Positions 52,948 through 61,828 of a DNA stretch of 64,000 nt are shown here, piece by piece (position 1 is the first letter of the stretch; the number at the start of each line of letters is the position of its first letter). Where the stretch lies: NCBI RefSeq assembly GCF_029266855.1, contig NZ_JAQSWB010000005.1, positions 124,001-188,000 on the forward strand, written 5' to 3'. The notes below the pieces were generated by a model. It was given only the letters and a program-made list of their open reading frames with translations. It searched no databases and was not told the DNA's origin. The position numbers and the translations under genes were made by a program. Source of the DNA: Fluviicola sp. GTDB lineage: Bacteria; Bacteroidota; Bacteroidia; Flavobacteriales_D; Crocinitomicaceae.

Positions 52948-54378
52948 ATGGAAACCCCACAGCATTTTACCCTTAAACAGGTCGCAGAATCGATTCGCAA
53001 AACCATTGCGGAACGTTATTCGCGCACCTATTGGGTAACAGCTGAAATGCATAAGTTGAATCAAACCAGGAAGGGACATTGTTATCCGGAATTGGTTCAA
53101 AAAGAAGACGAATCGATCGTAGTGGAAATGCGTGGAACCATCTGGAAACAAAACTTCGACCGCATTCAGCAAAAATTCTTCGAGATTGTCAAAGAACCGC
53201 TCCACGACGGAATGGAGCTTTTATTCCACGTAAAGATTACTTATCATCCGCTTTACAATATCGGGCTGGAAATCATTGATATCGATCCCAACTACACCCT
53301 GGGTGCCTTACAGCGTGAACGCCAGGAAACCCTGGAGCGGCTGAATAAAGAAGGGATTTTGAATGCGAACCAGAACCTGGAAATGGCCTTGGTTCCCAAA
53401 CGATTGGCTATCATATCACAGGCCGACAGCAAAGGTTACTCCGATTTTGTGACCCTGTTGAATGGCCATCCGAAGCGTTACCATTTCAATACTTTTTTAT
53501 TTGAAGCTACCCTCCAGGGAGACGCGGCAATCACTTCGATTCAAAATCAGTTAAAACGCATTCAAAAAGTAAAACATCATTTCGATGCTGTCATAATCAT
53601 TCGCGGCGGTGGCGGTGAAATCGGGATGCACTGTTACAACAATTATGAATTGGCAAAAGCGATCGCAACTTTTCCTCTCCCTGTCCTTACCGGAATCGGT
53701 CACTCTACCAATCTCACGGTGTGTGAAATGATCGCTTTCCGGAATGGGATCACTCCATCCGATATGGCCTATTTCCTCCTCAGTATTTTTGAGGAATTGG
53801 ATGCTCCTTTGGATGAGATCTTAATAAGACTTCCCAAACAAATCCAGCACCTGTTCCAGGGAAATAAGAATCGCTTTGATCAGTTAACAAGAAATTTTCA
53901 GCAAACTGTGCGGGCCGTGCTGTCTGATGAAAAGCAATCTTTCATTAGAGCGGTAAAAGATTTTGAGTACGAAGTTAAACACCGTTTGTCCTTTTCAAAT
54001 CAAACATTATTAGAAGTTCGTAATAAAATACGTTCTTCATCTGTTTACTTCCTCGAAAACCAAAAAGGCAAGCAACTGCATTTGATCAATATGATGGAAG
54101 TACATTCGAAATCGCTTGTAAACAGGAAATCACAGGGATTAATAAATCAAACGGAGCGGCTTATTCGCATTTCACCTGTGAAGATCAGGGAGGAACTTTT
54201 AAAACTCGACCAAACGGAAATGCAATTAAAACTGGTCGACCCTTTAAATGTACTAAGACGCGGTTATGCAATTGTTACAAATGAGAACGGGGTTCTTTCC
54301 GCCAAAAATCTCGCTGAGACAGGACAAGAATTGAAAATCACAACAGAGGCCCAGGAGTTAAAAGCAAAAGTGAATTGA
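52948..54378 (+). CDS. xseA: exodeoxyribonuclease VII large subunit
   Basis: 476 residues. N-terminal OB-fold (about 1-110; TYWVTAEMHKLNQTRKGHCY), then the catalytic XseA domain: KRLAIISQADSKGYSDF, AVIIIRGGGGEIGMHCYNNY and LPVLTGIGHSTNLTVCEM, then a long coiled-coil (about 290-420) and a C-terminal segment (DPLNVLRRGYAIVTN) typical of the family. With XseB it degrades single-stranded DNA from both ends in repair. The GHxxD motif reads GHSTN here, i.e. the usual Asp is Asn. xseB starts 156 bases downstream, an unusually wide gap filled by repeat-like sequence. Confidence 0.93.
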   Translation: METPQHFTLKQVAESIRKTIAERYSRTYWVTAEMHKLNQTRKGHCYPELVQKEDESIVVEMRGTIWKQNFDRIQQKFFEIVKEPLHDGMELLFHVKITYHPLYNIGLEIIDIDPNYTLGALQRERQETLERLNKEGILNANQNLEMALVPKRLAIISQADSKGYSDFVTLLNGHPKRYHFNTFLFEATLQGDAAITSIQNQLKRIQKVKHHFDAVIIIRGGGGEIGMHCYNNYELAKAIATFPLPVLTGIGHSTNLTVCEMIAFRNGITPSDMAYFLLSIFEELDAPLDEILIRLPKQIQHLFQGNKNRFDQLTRNFQQTVRAVLSDEKQSFIRAVKDFEYEVKHRLSFSNQTLLEVRNKIRSSSVYFLENQKGKQLHLINMMEVHSKSLVNRKSQGLINQTERLIRISPVKIREELLKLDQTEMQLKLVDPLNVLRRGYAIVTNENGVLSAKNLAETGQELKITTEAQELKAKVN

Positions 54379-54425
54379 CCTTTTCCTCCTCTACAGTGGA
54401 TTCGCCTCCCAACACGGCGTTTCAA

Positions 54426-54476
54426 TAGCGAGACCGGTAGGCGAGCAATTAATCTGCGCATTTGTGGGAAATAATA
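54426..54476. repeat. repeat-rich xseA-xseB spacer (copy B of GAGACCGGTAGGC plus half of the CGCAGA element)
   Basis: 54426-54442 (TAGCGAGACCGGTAGGC) matches copy A at 253-269 inverted at 16 of 17 positions. It runs directly into AATCTGCGCATTTGTGGGAA (54451-54470), which resembles the right arm at 50014-50033 and its flank. The two repeat types are fused here. Confidence 0.5.
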
Positions 54477-54534
54477 GTTTGAGGGTTATCATGTTAATCT
54501 TCAAGTGAAGAATAATTTTCCGTAAATTCGTATA

Positions 54535-54741
54535 GTGAAAGAAGAAGAGGTAACATACGAAAAGGCATACGAAGAGTTGCAGCAAATCATCGCAGACATT
54601 GAATCCGGGGAAATTTCCGTGGACCTGTTGTCTGAAAAAGTAAAACGTGCTGCAGCATTGATCCAGGTTTGCAAGAATAAATTGACATCTACTGAAAACG
54701 ATGTGCAGCAAATTCTGAATGACTTGAAATCGGATCAGTAA
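54535..54741 (+). CDS. xseB: exodeoxyribonuclease VII small subunit
   Basis: 68 residues from GTG at 54535. The whole protein is a helical hairpin: VTYEKAYEELQQIIADIESG, EISVDLLSEKVKRAAALIQ, CKNKLTSTENDVQQIL. YEEAyeELe.Iv..LE.Ge..L..s...Y..G..L...C...L is the family pattern, closely matched. Regulates/activates XseA. A near-consensus -7 word (TAAATTCG, 54523-54530) lies just upstream, so it may have its own promoter despite following xseA. Confidence 0.93.
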   Translation: MKEEEVTYEKAYEELQQIIADIESGEISVDLLSEKVKRAAALIQVCKNKLTSTENDVQQILNDLKSDQ

Positions 54742-54762
54742 CTATTTACCGTAAATCGGGTA

Positions 54763-54793
54763 TTGGGACAATCCCTTACTTCCACTAATTTTG
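54763..54793 (+). promoter_or_regulatory. promoter of the feo operon
   Basis: TTG (54763-54765), 20-base spacer, TAATTTTG (54786-54793, exact TAnnTTTG); 33 bases before the feoA ATG. The best-formed promoter in the window. No obvious Fur box was recognised. Confidence 0.55.
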
Positions 54794-54826
54794 TAGCTCA
54801 AAACCTTCAGCAAAGATTCGGTTCCC

Positions 54827-55045
54827 ATGAAAACACTTGCACAAATTCCATTGCATGAAAAGACCAAAGTGCTTGGCATTGTAGAAAGTGAGCTTAAACC
54901 TAAGCTGCTGGAAATGGGACTCTATCCCGGTAAAGAAGTTGAAGTATTGTTTAAAGCTCCTTTCGGAGACCCCATCGCTGTGGACATTTCAGGTTATACC
55001 CTGTCTATGCGTCTTTCTGAAGCAAACCTTGTTGAAGTCGAATAG
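54827..55045 (+). CDS. feoA: ferrous iron transport protein A
   Basis: 72 residues, the single SH3-like FeoA domain (KTKVLGIVESELKPKLLEMG, LYPGKEVEVLFKAPFGDPIA, VDISGYTLSMRLSEANLVEV). It is a small cytosolic partner of FeoB. The feoB ATG follows its TAG stop without any spacer, so the two are co-translated. Confidence 0.95.
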   Translation: MKTLAQIPLHEKTKVLGIVESELKPKLLEMGLYPGKEVEVLFKAPFGDPIAVDISGYTLSMRLSEANLVEVE

Positions 55046-56989
55046 ATGAAAAAAATAGCTCTTTTTGGAAACCCAAATACGGGAAAAAGCTCCTTATTCA
55101 ATCGTCTCACAGGCCTTCGACAACACGTAGGGAACTTTCCGGGGGTGACTGTTGACAAACATTCCGGATTCTTAAATATCGGGGGTAAAGAGCTGGAATT
55201 GATTGATTTTCCAGGAACCTACAGCATTTATCCCAGAAGCAGGGATGAAGAGGTTGTCTACAATGTCATCTCAGACCCTGGAAATGTAAATTTCCCGGAA
55301 AAGGCCATCGTTGTTTTGGATAGTACTAATCTAGAACGTAATCTTTTACTGTTTACCCAGATCTACGATTTAGGATTAGATACCGCTTTGGTGCTTAACA
55401 TGATGGATGTTGCTGCGCGCAATGGTTTCAATATTCATATTCCGGCTTTGGAAGAAGCCTTTCCCAATGCCAAAATAATTCGCACCAATGCACGCATCGG
55501 AACCGGTTTGCCGGAACTGAAAGCATGGATGGCCGAAGATTCTGTTCCGCAGGAAATAAAACTGGAAACTTTAAAACCAAAAGAGGATACACAAGCTCAA
55601 ATTGCTGATACAAACAAGCGCTTTGAACGGATCAAAAGCATCGTGAGTAAAGCTGTAAGCAGAAAAGCAAGCGAAGCTAATTTCTCCAATAAATTAGATA
55701 AATGGCTGATCCATCCGGTGTTTGGCTACCTCATCTTTTTGGTTATACTGATGCTCATCTTTCAAACCGTTTTCACTCTTGCTGCTTATCCGATGGATTG
55801 GATTGACATGGGAACCTCCTCGCTGGCAAAATGGCTGGGATCAGTCATGCCGGAAGGAATTTTCACCTCCCTGGTAGTCGATGGAATTATTCCCGGGATC
55901 GGAGGTGTTTTGATCTTTATTCCACAAATTGCGCTGCTCTTCTTCATGCTTTCCATTTTGGAAGAAACCGGTTATATGGCCCGGGTTGTGTTCATTACCG
56001 ACAAACTTATGCGGCCTTTTGGTTTAAACGGGAAAAGTGTTGTACCGCTTCTTTCCAGTGCAGCTTGTGCTATTCCCGGAATTATGGCCACCCGAACGAT
56101 CAGTTCCTGGCAAGAGCGTTTAACGACTATTCTCGTTGCTCCTTTGATCAGTTGTTCGGCTCGTTTACCGGTCTACACCTTACTCATAGCCCTCGTGATC
56201 CCATCAAAAATCGTAATGGGCTTCCTGAACCTGCAAGGATTGGTGCTATTTGCCCTGTATTTGCTCGGAGTTATTTCCGCATTGCTTGTAGCATGGGTAA
56301 TCAAACAGTTTTTCAGGAATAAGGAACTCAGTGTTTTCCTTTTGGAAATGCCTGCCTACAAAAGTCCGCGCTGGGGAAATGTAGGAATTGAAGTGTTTGA
56401 AAAAGTGAAGATCTTCGTTTTCGATGCCGGTAAAATAATCCTCGCCATTTCAATTATTTTATGGGCCCTAGCCAGCTTTGGTCCGGGAGATGAAATGGAA
56501 CGTTATTCGAAACTGGTACAAACCCCTGAAATTCAAACGGAAGAAGCTCTTGCTGATTATGAAAGCCAGGTAGCATCCGTAAAACTGGAACATTCGTACA
56601 TGGGCCACATGGGAAAATTCATCGAACCTGTAATCAAACCCTTGGGTTATGACTGGAAAATGGGAATCTCGCTGCTAACTTCATTTGCGGCCCGCGAAGT
56701 TTTCGTAGGATCCCTCGCAACCATTTATTCCGTCCATGATGTCGATGATAATCCGAAACAACTGATCGACAAATTGAAATCCCAAAAGCGCGACGACGGA
56801 ACACCAACTTACACTTTGGCAAGTGGTCTTTCCCTACTCGTTTTTTATGTTTTTGCCATGCAGTGTATGGCAACTTTAGCCGTTGTAAAACGTGAAACAA
56901 AATCGTGGAAATGGCCGATAATCCAACTAGGATATATGGGTGTTTTAGCGTATCTTGGAGCATACATAACGTTTAATATTTTCAAGTAG
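55046..56989 (+). CDS. feoB: ferrous iron transporter FeoB
   Basis: 647 residues, at the short end for FeoB. N-terminal G-domain: G1 GNPNTGKSSLFNRLTG, G2 region GNFPGVTVDK, G3 DFPGTYS, G4 LNMMDVA (NxxD). Membrane domain: a first helix LIFLVILMLIFQTVF, the gate signatures GGVLIFIPQIALLFFMLSIL and EETGYMARVVF, SSAACAIPGIMATRTI, SCSARLPVYTLLI (conserved Cys) and FAAREVFVGSLATIYSV. Imports Fe2+ across the inner membrane. Ends in FKtag; the next small gene starts on the last base of its stop codon. Confidence 0.97.
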   Translation: MKKIALFGNPNTGKSSLFNRLTGLRQHVGNFPGVTVDKHSGFLNIGGKELELIDFPGTYSIYPRSRDEEVVYNVISDPGNVNFPEKAIVVLDSTNLERNLLLFTQIYDLGLDTALVLNMMDVAARNGFNIHIPALEEAFPNAKIIRTNARIGTGLPELKAWMAEDSVPQEIKLETLKPKEDTQAQIADTNKRFERIKSIVSKAVSRKASEANFSNKLDKWLIHPVFGYLIFLVILMLIFQTVFTLAAYPMDWIDMGTSSLAKWLGSVMPEGIFTSLVVDGIIPGIGGVLIFIPQIALLFFMLSILEETGYMARVVFITDKLMRPFGLNGKSVVPLLSSAACAIPGIMATRTISSWQERLTTILVAPLISCSARLPVYTLLIALVIPSKIVMGFLNLQGLVLFALYLLGVISALLVAWVIKQFFRNKELSVFLLEMPAYKSPRWGNVGIEVFEKVKIFVFDAGKIILAISIILWALASFGPGDEMERYSKLVQTPEIQTEEALADYESQVASVKLEHSYMGHMGKFIEPVIKPLGYDWKMGISLLTSFAAREVFVGSLATIYSVHDVDDNPKQLIDKLKSQKRDDGTPTYTLASGLSLLVFYVFAMQCMATLAVVKRETKSWKWPIIQLGYMGVLAYLGAYITFNIFK

Positions 56990-57111
56990 TGCAGACAGCT
57001 TTAGTCATCATAGCCATTTTAGCAGCAGCTTTCTATTTGGTTCGCAGGTTTTACCTGAGTTCCAAACGCAAGAAACAAGCGGGCTGCGAGAAATGCGGCT
57101 TAAGGGAATGA
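56989..57111 (+). CDS. FeoB-associated Cys-rich membrane protein
   Basis: 40 residues from GTG at 56989, which shares one base with the feoB TAG stop. One membrane helix (TALVIIAILAAAFYLVRRFY) is followed by a basic linker and CEKCGL, then GLRE at the end with a CxxC pair (Cys33/Cys36). This is the typical small protein following feoB (FeoB_associated family, FeoC-like in position). The CxxC may bind iron or handle redox, unproven. It is easy to miss because of its size and GTG start. Confidence 0.85.
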   Translation: MQTALVIIAILAAAFYLVRRFYLSSKRKKQAGCEKCGLRE

Positions 57112-57155
57112 GCACTTAATTCAAATACAATGACTACTTTTCAGCAAAAAAATTC

Positions 57156-57668
57156 ATGTTGTATCTCGGAATAGGCATTGCTTGTATTCTCATTGTTTGC
57201 ATCATCTTTCTTCGAAACCGGATGATTGGTGCACGTAACCTGGTTGAAGCTTCTTTTGCAGATATTGATGCCCAGCTTTTAAAACGCTACGAATTGATTC
57301 CGAAACTGATCCGGATTGCCCAGGGATATGCCATTCACGAAGCAAAATTATTGGAAGAAATTGCTGAGAAACGAAATTCAATTTGGTCAGATGATGATCA
57401 ATTTCCGCAAATATTAAACAAAATCAACGTTATTAAGGAGGCTCATCCTGACCTGAAGGCAGATCAGAGTTTTGAAAAACTGATGACACAAATCCGTGAA
57501 ACGGAAGATCATTTATTGTACTCACGCCAATTCTATAACGGAACGGTAGAAGCCTATAACCGGATGATCTCACAGATTCCCTACAGTTTTTTCCGTGGTG
57601 TTTTCGGACACTCCGCCAAACAATACGTTCACGCAACGAACGAACAACAAGCAACACCCGTTTTATGA
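57156..57668 (+). CDS. LemA family protein
   Basis: 170 residues. One N-terminal membrane helix (LYLGIGIACILIVCIIFL) then a helical domain with the family signatures RNRMIGARNLVEASFADIDA, LLKRYELIPKLIRIAQGYA and RQFYNGTVEAYNRMISQIP. LemA proteins are membrane-anchored four-helix bundles of unclear function, commonly paired with TPM/DUF2207-type proteins. Here the stop overlaps the next gene by four bases (ATGA), matching that pairing. Confidence 0.92.
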   Translation: MLYLGIGIACILIVCIIFLRNRMIGARNLVEASFADIDAQLLKRYELIPKLIRIAQGYAIHEAKLLEEIAEKRNSIWSDDDQFPQILNKINVIKEAHPDLKADQSFEKLMTQIRETEDHLLYSRQFYNGTVEAYNRMISQIPYSFFRGVFGHSAKQYVHATNEQQATPVL

Positions 57669-59359
57669 TTAAATATCTTTTAGCCGCCCTTTCCATCCTG
57701 GTTTCCTGTGGAACATTTTCCCAGGATGTAGCACATATCATCCGTTTCGATGGAACCTATAAAATCAATAAAGATTGCTCGATGCTGATCACAGAGCGCA
57801 TAACTGTTTATGCCGACGGGAACACGATCAATCATGGAATCTACCGCGAAATTCCTTTAAACTACGATTACGAAGGCGGTCAAACAACTGTTGACTTTTC
57901 CCTCGTTTCCCTTACCCGCGACGGAGAGAAAGAAGATTATCACACCGAAACAATGGACAATGGAATCCGCATCTATTTCGGAAACAAGAACATTAGCCTC
58001 ACACCCGGCGATTACACCTACGATCTGACTTACAAGGTAAACCATGTATTACGTTTTTTGAAGAATACAGATGAATTGTATTGGAACACGAACGGAAACG
58101 GCTGGAACTTTACAATTGACACTTTGACAGCAAGGGTTCTGCTTCCACCCGGAATTCCATTCAAACAATTCATTGCATACACTGGCTCACAGGGAAGTGC
58201 AGGCAAAAATTACACCGTGGAACAAGTGAATCCGAATGAATTGCTGTTCAAGACTACAGAATCACTTTTTTACAAGGAAGGACTGACCTTTTCCGCTTCC
58301 TGGAATAAACATCAATTGATCTATCCTTCTGCTTCCGAGAATTTCATTTATTGGATAAAATCACATGCCCTGTGGGTCTTGCTCATCTTAATGGTAATCT
58401 TTTTGCTTACAAGAAACACCTTGCTTTGGTGGAAATATGGTCGCGACCCCAAACCCGGAACCATTATGCCGCAATACGATGCCCCGGAAGGATTTTCACC
58501 GGCAGAAGCTTATGCCATTATGAACCGGGGGAAGATGGCTCCCACTGCTTTCACCGGACAGTTGATTTCCATTGCCAGCAAAGGATGGATGAAGATTGCA
58601 AAGAAAAACAGTACCTACACTTTTACACGTGAAGGAACTGAAAAAACACCTTTGAGTAACCTGGAAAAACGTTTGTACAATGGACTTTTTTATAACCGGG
58701 ATACAGTTCTTTTCGTAGAAAACAGCTACAATGCCTTATTGCGGAAAACAATGGAACAACTTGAAGAAGATGTTCAAAACACGCAGGGAGAAAATTATGT
58801 AAAGAGAAACAATCACTTAAATCTTCAGCAATATCTGATCCTGTTTGCGTTTGTCGGGCTGGGCTTCTTGCTTCGACACTTTTATGGAGGAAGTATTGTC
58901 CTGGTTATTTCAATGATTGCAATTGGTTTGGCAATTAATTTCCTGTTCGGGTATTTGTTTGAACAGCCCACTCCTGAAGGCCGGAAACTAATGGATCATT
59001 TCCTGGGACTAAAGCTTTTCATTGAATATGCCGATAACAAACGAATCGCTTTTAACAATCCTCCCGACCTGAATTTTGAAACCTTTGAACGCTTGCTTCC
59101 CTATGCAATTGTTCTGGGATTAGCTGATACATGGAAGAACAAGTTTGATCCGAAAGTATTGGAGGTTGGATACTCTTCCAATCATTTCTGGTATTACGGT
59201 TTAGGAATGTATGGTTTCGGACATTTCAATTTCGAAAGTCTGAGTTCCAGCATTAGTGCAGCATCCGTACCGCCAAGTTCTTCTTCGGGCGGATCTTTTT
59301 CAGGTGGTGGCGGATTCTCCGGTGGCGGAGGTGGTGGCGGTGGTGGCGGTGGCTGGTAA
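57665..59359 (+). CDS. DUF2207 membrane protein with Gly-rich tail
   Basis: 564 residues. Signal peptide 1-20 or so; extracytoplasmic DUF2207 domain about 21-225 (IIRFDGTYKINKDCSMLITE, HGIYREIPLNYDYEGG, YDLTYKVNHVLRFLKNTDEL, LYWNTNGNGWNFTIDTLTAR); helix LWVLLILMVIFLLT near 240; cytosolic part with EYAPPEGFSPAEAYAIMNRG-type PEGFSPAEAYAIMNRG; two helices about 390-430; then a soluble region. The tail is almost pure Gly/Ser (SGGGG repeats) ending in W, a feature common to this family. Coupled to LemA. Function unknown; the LemA-DUF2207 pair is widely conserved. Confidence 0.92.
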   Translation: MIKYLLAALSILVSCGTFSQDVAHIIRFDGTYKINKDCSMLITERITVYADGNTINHGIYREIPLNYDYEGGQTTVDFSLVSLTRDGEKEDYHTETMDNGIRIYFGNKNISLTPGDYTYDLTYKVNHVLRFLKNTDELYWNTNGNGWNFTIDTLTARVLLPPGIPFKQFIAYTGSQGSAGKNYTVEQVNPNELLFKTTESLFYKEGLTFSASWNKHQLIYPSASENFIYWIKSHALWVLLILMVIFLLTRNTLLWWKYGRDPKPGTIMPQYDAPEGFSPAEAYAIMNRGKMAPTAFTGQLISIASKGWMKIAKKNSTYTFTREGTEKTPLSNLEKRLYNGLFYNRDTVLFVENSYNALLRKTMEQLEEDVQNTQGENYVKRNNHLNLQQYLILFAFVGLGFLLRHFYGGSIVLVISMIAIGLAINFLFGYLFEQPTPEGRKLMDHFLGLKLFIEYADNKRIAFNNPPDLNFETFERLLPYAIVLGLADTWKNKFDPKVLEVGYSSNHFWYYGLGMYGFGHFNFESLSSSISAASVPPSSSSGGSFSGGGGFSGGGGGGGGGGGW

Positions 59360-59506
59360 AATCACCTTTTGTTTCAGAACCAAAAGCACCGAATTCGGGA
59401 TTAAAAACATTCCGCTGTTTACCCATTGCTTTTTTGTTTTATCCTTCGAAGTGTAACGAATTCGAAATCCGGAGTTTGAATAGTACAAACCCAATTGTTA
59501 AAACTT

Positions 59507-61765
59507 ATGAAACCATTTCGCCTTCTATTGGCAGTGTTTTGCTGCATACCCATTGCCAATGCTCAAATCAATTACCACTTACAGGTAGTAAACAACCAGG
59601 ATCAGCCCGCAGGGAATCTCTCTGTCCGATTCGTTGAATCAACAACCTTCGAACGTATCGAAAAGCATACCAATGCTTCAGGTGTTCTGGATATGGTATT
59701 CGATCATGGAGAACTCTGGATCGGATCAGTTGGCGAGATGACCAATTGCTTATGGATTGAAGGCGGGGGCAGAGGAAATGCAAGCAATCATTTAACTTAT
59801 GACCTCGAAGAATGGGAGCGGGAAAATCGGATTTTGCCGGACAGATCTACTATTGTTTTCAAGAAAACACCTCAAAAAATTCCATCCATGACACCTCCTG
59901 ATGCCTCTCACTGCTTGTTGAAAGTAGTACTGAAGGATCGGGAAGGAAAACCACAGGCAAACACTCCGGTCAACATGACCTGTTTTAAACTGGCAGAACA
60001 ATTTACAGGAACCACCAACGCGCTCGGAGAATGCATTTTCATGGTTCCGAACAAAAACGATTACGAAATTGATGTTGCTGACATTCCATCCATGGACTGG
60101 GCCGATTTTGGAAGCGAGTCTGTTGCCAGAACATCATTTATTACATACGAAAAAAAGGCCTTTACCGAAACAAAAACCGGGAAATATACTGTTCAAACTA
60201 TTCCTGCCGGCATCAAACCGAGCAGTTCACACGCACATGTCAGTTTAACCATTCGTAAAAACGGCGTGCCGATTGCCAATGAACCGGTCTATTTAAAAAC
60301 AGTTGGCGGTCCGATTAAATACAAAGGAAAGACAGACCAGCAGGGAAAAGTTGTTTTTATGCTTCCCCTAAAGACAAAATACGTGGTCGATTTTACCTTT
60401 CAAAAAGATGCGGAAGCGCTAGATCTGAGCAGAATGAAAGGTTTTGCAACTATGGGCCGGACCATTCAATACACTCCGGATCCGCGACTTGAAAACATCG
60501 AATCTTTCATTCCCCGTGTGAAAGACCTGGTGGCTTTGAATGTAAATGATTTTGTAACAGCACAATATCCCTCAAGCGAGAATGAGGTTGACCTGTTTTT
60601 AAAATGGGGAAATAAGTTCAATGCTTCATCAAAAGAAGCGGTTTTAGAAGTTGGTTTTAAAGTAAATTCAAGAAACAAAAAAGCTTACGTTCCTAAAAAC
60701 CTCTTGTTCGTGATCGACGTATCCGGTTCCATGTCGAATGACAACAGGCTGGAATTATTGAAAAAGACACTGATCGAATTGATCGGCCGACTGACTCCGC
60801 AAGACCGGATCGGAATTGTAGCATTCGATGACAATTTGTACAAAGTATTAGCATCTCAGCCAGTAACCAATAAAACTGCAATCTGTGATATTATCAGTGC
60901 ATTGCAACCTCGCGGAGGGACAAATATTTCCATTGGTTTCGAAGAAGGACTCAAACAACTGGAAGCCAATAAGAAACCCAATATGGTAAACCGCCTCGTG
61001 TTATTATCAGACGGATATGGTGGCGACGAACCGGAGCTTTCGGTCAATCTGGCAAAAACCTATGCCGCAAAAGGATTGCAAATTTCAGCGATCGGAGTTG
61101 GTTACGACTACAATGCTGCTTTGCTCGAACAACTGGCAACTATTGGCGGAGGAACTATGCAAATGGCAGGCGATCCTTCTCACTACAGTCAGGCATTTCT
61201 CAAAACCTTCGAGGGTGCTATTGATCCGATTGGGACAGACGTGAAACTGGAAATCATATTCAATGACCAGATCGTTTACCGCCAGTTATTGGGCTATGAA
61301 AATGCGAAGGTCAACCCGGGCAACGTCACTGTGGACATTGATCATTTGTTCCCGGGATTACAGAAAATGGCCCTGGTGAAAATGGATGTTATTCATTCAA
61401 CCCCGGCAATCGAACAACAAAAAGTTGTTGCGCGAATGACTTATACGGATCCGGTGAGTAAAAAGCAAAAAATCGTAGAAAAAGAACTGCACCCGGAATG
61501 GAGTACAGCGACCGGTTTGCTCGATATGACGCTGGATATGAACCATAAGCGCATGATGACAGTCGCCATTGTCAATCAAAGCATGAAATTAATGGCTGAA
61601 AGGTTTGCTGCAGGAGATAAAGCAGGGGCTGAAAAAGCAGCCAACAATGGGGTTGCACAAATTACCAAATTGTTTCCGCAAGCTATTCCGGCAGATTTGA
61701 AAGGCTTATTTGAAAAATTACAGGAATACGTTAGCGTATTTGAACAATTGCGTGCTGAGCCTTAA
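59507..61765 (+). CDS. exported VWA-domain protein with Ig-like N-terminus
   Basis: 752 residues from the ATG at 59507 (a TTG at 59495 is less likely). Signal peptide 1-18 (PFRLLLAVFCCIPIANA). Three carboxypeptidase-regulatory/Ig-like repeats of about 90 residues (HLQVVNNQDQPAGNLSVRFV, LLKVVLKDREGKPQANTPVN, HVSLTIRKNGVPIANEPVYL) precede a von Willebrand A domain (about 398-580) with a full MIDAS start DVSGSMS (Asp404), RGGTNISIGFEEG and LLSDGYGGDE. A C-terminal segment of about 150 residues is helical. The arrangement resembles Ca-activated/VWA chaperone-type proteins; the partner is unknown. Surface or periplasmic. Confidence 0.88.
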   Translation: MKPFRLLLAVFCCIPIANAQINYHLQVVNNQDQPAGNLSVRFVESTTFERIEKHTNASGVLDMVFDHGELWIGSVGEMTNCLWIEGGGRGNASNHLTYDLEEWERENRILPDRSTIVFKKTPQKIPSMTPPDASHCLLKVVLKDREGKPQANTPVNMTCFKLAEQFTGTTNALGECIFMVPNKNDYEIDVADIPSMDWADFGSESVARTSFITYEKKAFTETKTGKYTVQTIPAGIKPSSSHAHVSLTIRKNGVPIANEPVYLKTVGGPIKYKGKTDQQGKVVFMLPLKTKYVVDFTFQKDAEALDLSRMKGFATMGRTIQYTPDPRLENIESFIPRVKDLVALNVNDFVTAQYPSSENEVDLFLKWGNKFNASSKEAVLEVGFKVNSRNKKAYVPKNLLFVIDVSGSMSNDNRLELLKKTLIELIGRLTPQDRIGIVAFDDNLYKVLASQPVTNKTAICDIISALQPRGGTNISIGFEEGLKQLEANKKPNMVNRLVLLSDGYGGDEPELSVNLAKTYAAKGLQISAIGVGYDYNAALLEQLATIGGGTMQMAGDPSHYSQAFLKTFEGAIDPIGTDVKLEIIFNDQIVYRQLLGYENAKVNPGNVTVDIDHLFPGLQKMALVKMDVIHSTPAIEQQKVVARMTYTDPVSKKQKIVEKELHPEWSTATGLLDMTLDMNHKRMMTVAIVNQSMKLMAERFAAGDKAGAEKAANNGVAQITKLFPQAIPADLKGLFEKLQEYVSVFEQLRAEP

Positions 61766-61783
61766 AAATCCACACAAGATTTG

Positions 61784-61818
61784 CTTTCATCCGGGGGAAA
61801 CTTCGGATGAAAGTTTAT
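61784..61818. terminator. bidirectional intrinsic terminator between convergent genes
   Basis: CTTTCATCCG (61784-61793) / CGGATGAAAG (61804-61813), 10-base loop, with TTTATAAAA on the plus side. Confidence 0.8.
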
Positions 61819-61828
61819 AAAATCACTT

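Noticed and set aside
55831-56322. 163-codon frame in another phase within feoB
   Set aside because: feoB is unambiguous over this region; the alternative peptide has no recognisable pattern.
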